Assembly: GCA_009746045.1 (NCBI GenBank)
Contig: RPFO01001017.1
Coordinates: forward strand, 62,001 to 126,000
DNA from: Mesostigma viride
Lineage: Eukaryota; Streptophyta; Mesostigmatophyceae; Mesostigmatales; Mesostigmataceae
DNA length: 64,000 bases
Direction of reading: 5' to 3'
The notes under the pieces are model-generated. The model saw nothing but the letters and a program-made list of their open reading frames with translations. It was not told where the DNA came from and did no database searches. Below are positions 1-9,500 of the stretch, piece by piece; within the stretch, counting starts at the first letter, position 1; every line of letters starts with the position of its first letter. The position numbers were made by a program, and so were the translations under genes.

Positions 1-454
1 GTTCCAGGTGCAATCGCTCCAACAAGGGAAGTCGAACCTTCATTCCTTCCTGCAAATCAGGTCGCGCAAGCTTTCGGTGGTCTTGCTCGACATCCCTTAA
101 GTTAGACCTACAATGAGCATGGTGGGGCAGCAGAGGCGGACATCCCGCCGGCTATCAAAGTTTACTTCGGCCGGGACTTTCTACCAGTTTTAAGATGGCG
201 CACCATGGCTAGGCGCAAACTAGCACAGTTATGGGAAATGGGCAGACTAATTGCGTGAACAGGATCGTTTACAGAATTTGATATTTACGATTTGGTACTC
301 GCAATGGTCACCGCTTGACATCGAAATGGCGAACGTGCAAATAGCCTGGCAAGACGTGTGTGACGACACTAATTGTGACGAAGTGTGGTGCCCGGCGTCA
401 CGTGCCTCTTCGATTCCCGGCAAATTGGCAACTCGCGCCAGGGTGACAGCAGCC
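1..454. other. Unassigned left edge
   Basis: No gene, repeat or RNA could be recognised here. Short open frames on both strands show no family motif and no splice-supported extension. Confidence 0.4.
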
Positions 455-556
455 CGAATATACTGTAAGACGGGCCGGGTGCGGTTTCTCGGCGCGCGCG
501 GTGGCTGCGAGTTGAGAATCCTGCAACCTGGTGAGTTTCCCGCCATCCTGATCTAA
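455..556 (+). pseudogene. Decayed reverse-transcriptase scrap of a non-LTR element
   Basis: The end of this stretch encodes LQPGEFPAILI. It matches LQPGEFPAVLIFVDF in the reverse transcriptase at 20193-20855 of this window, just before the catalytic Asp of the first RT motif. The frame stops directly after the match and the 5' part is barely alignable. It is a small relic of that retroelement family, lying next to the LINE that starts at 647. Confidence 0.6.
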
Positions 557-632
557 TCTCTAGGGAGAGAAGTAGTAGCCCCCATGCTGACACAGGATCA
601 AGATTGCCCTGTCGGTTCACCGGCGCGGGAAT

Positions 633-646
633 AAACTCAACTCAAC
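633..646. repeat. Target-site duplication, 3' side of LINE
   Basis: The 14-mer AAACTCAACTCAAC here is repeated exactly at 5520-5533, on the other side of the LINE. It is made of the AACTC repeat that served as insertion target. Confidence 0.85.
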
Positions 647-771
647 TTTTTTCGGGGAAATGGGTATATTTTATTAGCCAATTATGGACCAAAGAGGTGA
701 GAGGGGAAATGAGTATCAGCGAATCCTAATGAAGGTGGGCACGCACACGTGTGGCGGTGACAGGTGAAAGG

Positions 772-1758
772 CTAATAGGGCGCGTTATTAGACCAGGGAA
801 GCCATTGGACCTGAGTGATGTCGCCATGAGGCATACTGGTGAATACCTGATTACGGCCCAGTAGATCATGAAAAAGCTGGAGCGGGCTGGGCTTGTCGTT
901 ATTGGGCCCTGGGTCCCACACCCTGTGTTGTTCCTGAGCTAACAGCCAGTAGCGGCGCATAGCCGCATTCCATAGGTATATAAAGCGCCGGACTACGCCG
1001 CCGCGGGTATACTCCTCGCGGACCTTAAAGACTGTCTCGTTGCGTATGGTCCAGATCGCGTATAGCATAGTAGTGCGTAGCCATATCCATTCTGCTTGGG
1101 AAACTGAAAGCTCGGACCCTGGTGTGCCAGCAATACCGAAAATGATGGTACGCACGCTGATTGGGAGAGTGGGTGGCGATGCCGTCCATGCGGCCCAGAT
1201 GTTAATGAGCCACGTCCAAACCCCAGGGAGATTACAGTAAAGAAACCTGTGCTCAATGGTTTCACTAGGGTGCGTGCACAGGCATGATGCATCATGACCA
1301 AAACGCTCGTGGAGCATGGCGCAGACCCCTATCGCCCTATGCATCAAAAGGTGTTGTACATCAGTGGCCCTGCGGTCCACGAGAGGGTGGTCTACCGCCA
1401 GGGTAATCATCTTAACCCAAGTGTAGCCCGGCCAATGTATTCCCCAGCGGGCTCGGCCCGGGTGGGGCTGATGGTACATATGCAACAAGATATCATAACC
1501 CCAATCTGCGGTGTACTCAAAGATACATTTGCTGGTTCTGATGTCCCCCTTGGTTAAGACCCATCCAAATTCAACCGGGTCCAGATGTAGTAGATCGAGC
1601 CGTGTGTTGCCCACGTGTAGCCATGTAATGCTCTCAACCGGGGATAATGGGTCCGGCTGGATCATGCAGATCTTGGCACAGACCATGGGACTACGCGTAT
1701 GCGGTGACACTGGGAAGCTGGCGTGTACGCATATAAGGTGGATAGTTGATACAGACAC
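772..1758 (-). pseudogene. LINE ORF2 C-terminal part, displaced by a frameshift
   Basis: This frame overlaps the end of the main LINE frame and continues it in a different register. It contains the zinc-binding zf-RVT-like signature common at the C-terminus of LINE polyproteins: DRRATDVQHLLMHRA, then CLCTHPSETIEHRFLYC followed by a Trp-rich stretch. The frame change lies between about 1660 and 1758. It is either a disabling indel or, less likely, a programmed shift. About 120 bp of 3' UTR follow before the A-tail. Confidence 0.75.
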
Positions 1759-4700
1759 CCATTGTGGCCAGAAATAGCGTCCAGCAGTTGTAGTTGGAGC
1801 CCCTCAGGTGGCAGAACCGTCACGACTAAACCCTTGCACGCAGGCGTGACTCCGTCGGCGTAGAAGCTAACCCAGTCGCCGGTTATAATTGGCTTGCGTG
1901 GGGCAGTCATCAATGCATGCCACGCCGCTGGTATCGCACTTATAAGAGTTTGCCACGCTTGCAGGGAGGGCATGTGGGAGACCCAAGTGCTGACCTCGTC
2001 GTAGCTGAGCCGTCGGTACGCAGCGCCGTGCCCCAGGTAGAGGTCCAGCACCCTGACAATCGGCGGTGACGCGCGCAGAAAGCCATCATACGGGTTGTGT
2101 CCGTGGAGAGTGCCCAGGGGCTTGTTAGTAGCGTCTGTGATTAAGTCATTAAAAAAGAGTGGCTGCCGTGCCACCTCCTCTCTAGTAGTAGGAAAGACTA
2201 GGCGACCCGGCTTGAGCTTATTGTAACCTGTCCATATGCGCTGCCAATACCATGGGAGTCCTTTGTACGAAATAAGGGTGCTGCCCAGTATGCCCGCCCC
2301 CAGTTGCCACGAGGTGCCACTAGCATGGGTGGAAAGAGAGGCTAGCGTTTCACGTGCAAGCATGCAGCCAGGGTGTGTGTTAACGCCCATAAAAACGGAT
2401 ATCACTTGTTTAGCATACAGCGACCACAGACGCCATTGTATGTTGTGGAGCCCGAGGCCCCCGTGCACCCATGACATGAAGGACATCTCTCTGTTGATCC
2501 ATCCGTGGACCGTGTGGGAGATTAAGCCTTTCTGTTTCCAGACAAAATTGCTGCCAAGGCGTTGGATGAGCTGTGTGGTGGCATCATTGGGTGGGTGTGC
2601 TTGGCAATAATACAAGACCTTAGAGAACAACAGTTGGTTGACGATCAGGGTTCGCCCTCGTAGGCTCATGCGGTGGACGGCCCCCCAGCGCCCTGCGGTA
2701 AGGAGAACGCCTGCAAGCTTGCCCACGTGGTTGGTTTCATCATACATGAAAGAACGTTGTTCAGCCAAGCGTCCCTCGGGTGTGCAGCCGATGGGACAAT
2801 TGTGCAAAAGGTGGTGATCCCCCGGCTTGACCCAGGTCACAGCCAGGTTGGGGAGGGCGTAGCGTAGGGTGTTGGTTTTGCCGATATGCAGTCCCGTGGA
2901 CTTGAGCACATTGCATCGTTGTTGTGTGGCAACAGAATAGGTAGTGATATTATCCATGACAGCATGCACTTCAGGCAGAGAGATACAAACATTTGTTGTG
3001 TCATCCACATAAGCCGTTTGGAATATACCTTTACCGTTACCTGTCGGGAAGCCCCGAATGCGAGGATCGTTCTGGTGTAGCCAGTAGAGTCCTGCGTGGG
3101 CCAAGAGAAATAGAATAGGGGACATGCAATCTCCTTGTGGTAGCGATCGTGAGCTAGCGCCGGTCGCTGACTTGTGTCCGTCTATTAGTAAATACCAAGC
3201 CAGGGATTTGATCATACCCATAATGACGGTCATGAGTTGTGGGCCAAATCCTAGTGCGGTTAGAATGTGTTCTAGGTATTCCCAGCACATACGGTCAAAG
3301 GCTTTTTCAAAATCCCAAAACAATATGAAACCCTCTATATCGTCGCGCCAGGCTTTTTCCACAATGTCCATGATGAGGGTAATGCTGTCGTTGATGTGGA
3401 GATTGGCCCTAAAGCCCACTTGCTCCGGACCAATGAGGAAGTCTAGGACGGTGTATAAGCGTCGTTGGATTATTTTACTGATGATTTTGTACGCTACCGT
3501 AAGGAGACGGATTGGGCGGTAGTTTTTCCATAGAGTCTTGTCTCCTTTTTTGTACAGTAAGATAAGCGCAGATTCAGCCCATCTGCCGCTCACCTTACCG
3601 TGCCGCCAAATTTCAAGAATACATTCGTAGAAATCTATGTGTAGAAGGGACCAGAACGTTTTCCAGAATTCAATAGGCAGACCGTCGACCCCGGGGGCGC
3701 TACCGGTTTTGATGTGTTCCATAGCTGTTGTGGCCTCTTCCATGGAGGGGATTTGATCGAGTTCCTGCTGTTGAGCTGGTGTAAGGCGACGGGGAATGGC
3801 ATGTAGGATTTTTTGCATGGCTGCAGATGAGTCAGGATGGGGTTCGTTTAGAAAGAGAGCTGAGTAGTAACGGTGACCACTCTGTAGTATGGAGGTGATG
3901 TCTCGGTGGCTGCCGTGTTCGTCTTGGATTTCCGTGATAGAGGAGTGAGCTTTAGGGGTAGGAATCAGAGCAAAGAACTCTTTGGTCATTCTTTCTCCTA
4001 CCTGGTGCCACCACAGATTTTCTGAGTCTAGTGCTAATGTGTGACGCTCGAAACGTAGTTTGTCAAGTTCGGTCTGAGCTCTTTGAAGTTTTGTTAGTTC
4101 CGATTGATACAGGGTAGGCTTCGCTTGGAGTTTATTCACTATGCGTTGGTAGTACCGATAGTCCTGTCCTTTCTGGCGGCGGATATTTTGTGAATACAGT
4201 TGGGAAAATTCTAGAATGTTAGCTAGGCCCTCCTGCATCCAGCTGCAGCAGTCTGTGTAGCTACCCTTGCTGGCTCTCCACGACTGCCAGCGTGTCATGA
4301 TCTCAAGGTAGTACTTATCGTCCGCGAGTAGGTGTTTGTTTAAGCGGGGAATGCCGGGGCCCCGGGCGGAGTTGGTGTGATGGGCAAGGGTAACGATGAG
4401 TGGGTAGTGATCAGAAAAATTAACAGAACGGTCGACCGATGCGTAGCAAACTAGGTCCGCCCATGCGGGTGTGATGTAGATTTTATCAAGACGACGAGTA
4501 GTGCGTACATTTAAACGTGTGGCCAGCCAAGTGGGCCCGTGGTCTCGTGAGCGGATGACATCCTGTAAGTTCAGGTCCATGATCTGTTTACTGAAGGCCG
4601 CTGTGCGTATAGGGGGGTGTTCATCCAGGTCTATATTGAAATCGCCCATCAACGCAATTTCGAACCCCTGTGAGATAAGGTCAGCGGCCATTTTGAAGAG

Positions 4701-5279
4701 GGAAGGGTAGAATGAGGCTTGATCCGTTGGCTCGGTTGGGGCATATACACTAATAATGTATCCCTTATTTCCTGCCCATGTAATGGACTGCCGCGTCCAA
4801 CGGCCCTGCCATCTAGCCTCCGCTGTGTCGGTAGCTATAGCCCAGTCCTGGCATGTCAGCGTAGGGTTGGGAGGTTTACGGTATTGAATGAGGGCAGTGC
4901 CCCCTTGTGTACCGCGTGCCCATGCCCAACGGTGAACTGTCCTAGGTGCAAGTGCTCTAGCAGCTCTAAGGGCGGTGCGTGTGGCAGCTTCTTGGATTTT
5001 ATGTTCCTGCAGTCCTATCCAAATTTCATGCGAGGGGCCCACGTAGCGCTCGAGCAAGTTGTGTAATGCATTTGCTAATTCTCGTGTGCGAGGTATTCGC
5101 TGTCCCTGCCCTGGTGTGTGTGACCCGTATGTGTTCAGCCCCCTGACATTCCACGATACCAGTGTTAGTTGACTCATGTCATTGCAGGGCTCCAGCGGAC
5201 CAGGCCGGGTAGGTTCCGTGTAGGTCCCCATGGCGTGGTGAGATTGGACCTGCGAAAGGTGAAAGACACGGCACAACAT
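1662..5279 (-). CDS. LINE ORF2: endonuclease-reverse transcriptase polyprotein
   Basis: This 1205-residue frame makes the machinery for target-primed reverse transcription. The N-terminal third is an exonuclease-endonuclease-phosphatase domain: SWNVRGLN near residue 42, GLQEHKI, SVYAPTEP, ALMGDFNIDLDEHP, RRLDKIYI and NFSDHYPL supply the usual metal and catalytic residues. The RT domain follows: KNYRPIRLL, GFRANLHINDS, FILFWDFEKAFDR (first Asp), SLPQGDCMSPILF and TAYVDDTTN. The catalytic box is YVDD; YADD or FADD is more usual in LINEs. The start is the first Met of the frame, and a start at the Met of MSQLTLVSWN is equally possible. The frame ends early. The natural C-terminus continues in another frame (772-1758), so this copy carries a frameshift. 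Confidence 0.85.
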   Translation of the reverse strand: MLCRVFHLSQVQSHHAMGTYTEPTRPGPLEPCNDMSQLTLVSWNVRGLNTYGSHTPGQGQRIPRTRELANALHNLLERYVGPSHEIWIGLQEHKIQEAATRTALRAARALAPRTVHRWAWARGTQGGTALIQYRKPPNPTLTCQDWAIATDTAEARWQGRWTRQSITWAGNKGYIISVYAPTEPTDQASFYPSLFKMAADLISQGFEIALMGDFNIDLDEHPPIRTAAFSKQIMDLNLQDVIRSRDHGPTWLATRLNVRTTRRLDKIYITPAWADLVCYASVDRSVNFSDHYPLIVTLAHHTNSARGPGIPRLNKHLLADDKYYLEIMTRWQSWRASKGSYTDCCSWMQEGLANILEFSQLYSQNIRRQKGQDYRYYQRIVNKLQAKPTLYQSELTKLQRAQTELDKLRFERHTLALDSENLWWHQVGERMTKEFFALIPTPKAHSSITEIQDEHGSHRDITSILQSGHRYYSALFLNEPHPDSSAAMQKILHAIPRRLTPAQQQELDQIPSMEEATTAMEHIKTGSAPGVDGLPIEFWKTFWSLLHIDFYECILEIWRHGKVSGRWAESALILLYKKGDKTLWKNYRPIRLLTVAYKIISKIIQRRLYTVLDFLIGPEQVGFRANLHINDSITLIMDIVEKAWRDDIEGFILFWDFEKAFDRMCWEYLEHILTALGFGPQLMTVIMGMIKSLAWYLLIDGHKSATGASSRSLPQGDCMSPILFLLAHAGLYWLHQNDPRIRGFPTGNGKGIFQTAYVDDTTNVCISLPEVHAVMDNITTYSVATQQRCNVLKSTGLHIGKTNTLRYALPNLAVTWVKPGDHHLLHNCPIGCTPEGRLAEQRSFMYDETNHVGKLAGVLLTAGRWGAVHRMSLRGRTLIVNQLLFSKVLYYCQAHPPNDATTQLIQRLGSNFVWKQKGLISHTVHGWINREMSFMSWVHGGLGLHNIQWRLWSLYAKQVISVFMGVNTHPGCMLARETLASLSTHASGTSWQLGAGILGSTLISYKGLPWYWQRIWTGYNKLKPGRLVFPTTREEVARQPLFFNDLITDATNKPLGTLHGHNPYDGFLRASPPIVRVLDLYLGHGAAYRRLSYDEVSTWVSHMPSLQAWQTLISAIPAAWHALMTAPRKPIITGDWVSFYADGVTPACKGLVVTVLPPEGLQLQLLDAISGHNGCLYQLSTLYAYTPASQCHRIRVVPWSVPRSA

Positions 5280-5545
5280 GCACAGGGCGTGGGCGTGAGA
5301 TAGTCATTAAAAGAGAGACCTACTGTGCAGTGTGCTGTGAGCAGAACCAAAGCGATTGGAAAGGCTGCATTACACCCACGTTTGGGTAATGGCAGCAGGT
5401 ATTGAGAAAAGTCGTTATGGAGGTGTCTTGGTGATAGCGGATCACCTGGTGTGGCGATAACTATTCCATAGTCATTGCGCCTGTGAAAGGGTAACCGAGG
5501 GTACAGGAGGTCACGCTCCAAACTCAACTCAACTCAACTCAACAG

Positions 5546-5602
5546 GATTGCCAGCCACTTGGCTCAGTTGGCTGGCACTTGTCCCACGCTGGGGACAAGC
5601 CA
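5546..5602 (+). other. tRNA-like A-box and hairpins
   Basis: TGGCTCAGTTGG fits the RNA polymerase III A-box consensus (TRGCNNARNNGG). It sits inside a GCCAGCC/GGCTGGC stem and is followed by a second hairpin, CTTGTCCC/GGGGACAAG. No convincing B-box or acceptor stem closes the structure, so this is not called a tRNA. It could be the head of a tRNA-derived SINE. Confidence 0.3.
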
Positions 5603-5640
5603 AGAAAACACTCAACCTGCTGCAGAATCATGAAGCTGTA

Positions 5641-5750
5641 ACTAATTAATTTAGTAACATAACTCCGTTGGGAGTACACGTAGCACATATCCCGGAGAAG
5701 GGGCATATGGCTTTTTTTTAAATGCATTCTGGGCTACTTCCTGCAAGGGG
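5641..5750 (-). mobile_element. Short 3'-end retro-insertion with target duplication
   Basis: A 110-bp insert is flanked by the 12-mer CATGAAGCTGTA at 5629-5640 and again at 5751-5762. Read on the minus strand it matches the 3' tail found at 18820-18917, 18960-19100, 40499-40690 and 40920-41055 (…CCTTGCAGGAAGTAGC…CATATGCCCCTTCTC…CTCCCAACGGAGTTATGTT…) and ends in AATTAATT. It is a severely 5'-truncated LINE or a SINE sharing that LINE tail. Confidence 0.8.
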
Positions 5751-5762
5751 CATGAAGCTGTA

Positions 5763-6564
5763 TGAGAACAAGATGCAAATAGCGGATGAGCTGAACGAGG
5801 TGAACCCACCTCTGACGGCAGTCACGGCACTCCCTGTAGGAATACCGAATAATTCCTTCTAGCGGCTAGCCTTACAGTACTAAAGAATTTCGATATTTAG
5901 AGAACCAGAGTCTGATATGTGTGCCAGATTGTGTGGGGACGTAGGAATAACGTATGTGTGCTCCAGTTGCCACCAAAATTCCAACAAGTAGGAGGCCGCC
6001 ACCGATTCGAATTTGAGAATTTGTGATATGGTGGGCGCGCGGCAGTTGACATCCACCGTGCACATGAGGGCGGCCGCGAATTGGGAGAACATGAGTAGGC
6101 AAGCCTGAGGTTTCCGGCAGGGCTCACCCAAATAGCAAGCTATTTGGAGCGGGTCTACTGTAACATCCGTTTCGTGATGGTCAATGTGCTGGTGCGCATG
6201 CGTTAAGGGCAGCCGCATTATCGAAATTACGCTTGCCTTCGAGGCATTACAAATGCGATGTAACTTTGAGAGCCGGAAAACCCGCTTACCGATAGATAGC
6301 TGAATGCCGGCTGATCATTTGACAAACTTATTCGCATTGATATATGTCGGCGGGTGGCCATAGGTGAATGTCGGGTCTACTGCAGACTTAGTACGAGCAC
6401 GTGCTTTCCGCCATCCGTCTACTTTCCAGTTCGCTTACTGGGCAAGTAAGTACGCATAACTTCCGATTTGGCCGAGTCCGATTGCGAGGCTGCTAGGCTT
6501 CGCGATAGCGACCCCTCCCCAGGGGATCGGATGGGCCGAATCTAGTGCGGGCCTCCTAGGGCTC
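5763..6564. other. Intergenic, presumptive promoter of the dioxygenase gene
   Basis: Nothing coding was recognised. The stretch lies directly upstream of the start codon at 6565 and should hold the promoter and 5' leader, but no clear TATA box or other defined motif can be pointed to. Confidence 0.35.
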
Positions 6565-9500
6565 ATGGTGCGAAGCTTTCAAAGGCCCCACGTGCCTGGC
6601 CGGCAGCGGCTGCGCAAATTGCTTCTCTTTGCGGTTGCCATCCTGGCCTGCCGTGCTGTCGTCGGCCCGTTCGTCCTTGACTGGCGTCGACCACCTCTCG
6701 ACGAACCCGTGGATGCGTGCGACCTCGCACAATGTATCGCCGCCCCCACCGCCAAGTACTTTATGTATGAAGGCCGCTTCAGCGCGTGGATGAATGAGCA
6801 GCTGAGCCCTGCGTGCCGGGAACAGTGCTGGATCGGCAACCACCGGGTCCTGTGCGAGAATTGCAGCGACATCGACGTGCCGGGGAATGAGGTGAAGCGG
6901 CGGATATGTGGCGCGTTCTGCAACGTCCACGGGTCATGCCCCATGTCCAGCGCCGTGGAGAAGCCGCACCCGGTTTGCCCGGTGCGTGTTTGCATTGGTC
7001 AGCATAGACAGACATGTAACACGTGGGTGGCTAGCGTTGGGGCCACACCTCACATGACTTTCATGCATGCTCCCACTTGCATATATACTACCCGGCGACG
7101 TCGGGCACCATCGTGTGGTGCCCTTTGTCCTGGAGGAGTTTGGGGCCATGGGGCCCCTGACCTCCGCCTTCTTCAAGGAGTGTTGCCGGCTCCGGGAGGA
7201 CCGGCTGGACCTGGAGGGCCAGCGGGCCCCATGGTCGGCGCGGACCTGGACGTCATATTGGCGTCAGCGCTTGTCGGTGGCGCTGACTCGGGCCATGGCT
7301 GACATCATGCTCCGCCGTACGCGGGCTGATTTTGCGGTGCAGCAGGGCTATTAGGTTCCTCCCGTTAGGCGTTTCCATTGGTCTTATCGTAGTATAGAGC
7401 TTTGACATGGCTCTGTATATAGGTTTATAGCTGGGCGTTTGCTTTGGTTTGAGTGATTTCACTCTGCTGTAAGTAATTATATTTTTAATATATATATACT
7501 ACCCGTGTGAACTGGCCTGCGATGATTAGAAAACACTGCCACAGGCCACTGTGTGTGGGCTGCTGGCCCTTACATGGGCTGGCTAGCCTACTAGTGTCTA
7601 TAGAGTGGTTGAGCGACGAGCGCATGTGGTGCCTGTTCCTTAGTCAAAAGGGGGGCTCAGGGGATGCGAGGGCCCAGGCCACTGTGAGGGCTTCCGCAGC
7701 GGTGAATGGTGCCCAATGAAAAGAATTGAATGGCATGAACTGTCCTTTCTGCACCTCCTCATCCTCCATGTGGCCCGTTGGCACGGCCGGATCCGTGCGC
7801 GCGCCGGCGCCAAGTGTGTCCTTTCCCTTGGTGTGAACATCAGCCAACACTGGCGTGGATGAGACAAACTGCGCAGGTGTGCCCGCCTCACCCCACGCAC
7901 AAGGCTGCCTTACCACGCGCACAAGCCTGCCTTAGCGCATGCACAAGCCTGCCCTCCCCCCCGCACAAGCCTGCCTTACTGCGCGCACAAGACTGCCTGA
8001 GCGCAGGCACAAGTCGTGAGTCACTGTACGACAGTGTAGTCACTGTACGACAGTGTGCCAGTAGTTCATTCTCGTCACTGATCAGTCGTCCATTCTTGTT
8101 GATACTGAGCAGTAGTCCATTCTGATTACTGAGCTAGAAAGGTGAGGGTCCACATTAAGCCATGGACCGTCAAACGCTGGAAGTTTCGGTTGTCATTCCC
8201 CCAGCTAGGCCTCGCGAGGGTGGCACCGTCCATAAGGGGTCGCCTGGCCCAGTTCTGGTTCTATATGCTACTCCACATCCAGCGCTAGGCCACCCCTATA
8301 GTTCGGGGTCGCCTGGCCCAGTCCTGGTTCTATATGCTACTCCACATCCAGCGCTAGGCCACCCCTATAGTACGGGGTCGCCTGGCCCAGTTCTGGTTCT
8401 ATATGCTACTTCACATCCAGCGCTAGGCCACCCCTATAGTACGAGGTCGCCTGGCCCAGTTCTGGTTCTATATGCTACTCCACATCCAGCGCTAGGCCAC
8501 CCCTATAGTTCGGGGTCGCCTGGCCCAGTTCTGGTTCTATATGCTACTCCACATCCAGCGCTAGGCCACCCCTATAGTACGGGGTCGCCTGGCCCAGTTC
8601 TTGTTCTATATGCTACTCCACATCCAGCGCTAGGCCACCCCTATAGTATGGGGTCGCCTGGCCCAGTTCTGGTTCTATATGCTACTCCACATCCAGCGCT
8701 AGGCCACCCCTATAGTACGGGGTCGCCTGGCCCAGGTCTGGTTCTATATGCTACTCCACATCCAGCGCTAGGCCACCCCTATAGTACGGGGTCGCCTGGC
8801 CCAGGTCTGGTTCTATATGCTACTCCACATCCAGCGCTAGGCCACCCCTATAGTACGGGGTCGCCTGGCCCAGTTCTGGTTCTATATGCTACTTCACATC
8901 CAGCGCTAGGCCACCCCTATAGTTCGGGGTCGCCTGGCCCAGTTCTGGTTCTATATGCTACTCCACATCCAGCGCTAGGCCACCCCTATAGTATGGGGTC
9001 GCCTGGCCCAGTTCTGGTTCTATATGCTACTCCACATCCAGCGCTAGGCCACCCCTATAGTACGGGGTCGCCTGGCCCAGTTCTGGTTCTATATGCTACT
9101 CCACATCCAGCGCTACCTAGGCCACCCCTATAGTACGGGGTCGCCTGGCCCAGTTCTGGAGTAGGAGAGTGTCACAAAAATTCTAAAGTGAGGATGCAAC
9201 GCGGGCCGCGTATCGTTCATCCCAGATTTTAACTAGGCCAAAACCGAGGTTATTTCAAGGTGCTTGAGTCTTCATTGAATGCTCCCTTTTTCGCGGAGTG
9301 CCTGGCTCTGTTGCGACTGCCAGCCTCATGATGCGTTCCTCTTTGTGCTTCCATTGCACATGGGGGCCATGGGGGCCTCTGCCTTCTTCCCCTTTGCGCC
9401 TCTGCCTTCTTCGCCTTGTCCCCATGGTTGCCCGCAGGCATACGACCCCTCCCTGAGGGATAACCGGGTGGCGCTTTTGAAGTCCCTGGGGGCCACCGTC

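Larger units (their letters stand above)
647..5519 (-). mobile_element. Near full-length non-LTR retrotransposon (endonuclease + RT LINE)
   Basis: A 4873-bp element on the minus strand. It is bounded by a perfect 14-bp target duplication (633-646 and 5520-5533) and ends at its 3' side in CGAAAAAA. It encodes an apurinic-type endonuclease, a reverse transcriptase and a C-terminal Cys/His (zf-RVT-like) segment. No separate ORF1 protein is apparent upstream of the main frame; 5280-5519 is the short 5' leader. The target is a run of AACTC units: the filled site would read (AACTC)n on both sides. The intact duplication indicates a recent insertion. Confidence 0.88.

Noticed and set aside
5546..5602. 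tRNA gene
   Set aside because: A good A-box and an anticodon-like hairpin are present, but there is no T-arm, B-box or acceptor stem.
7056..7354. Second exon of the signal-anchored gene at 6565
   Set aside because: The coding-looking stretch starts inside a target-site duplication and is the C-terminus of a truncated retroelement, not a host exon.
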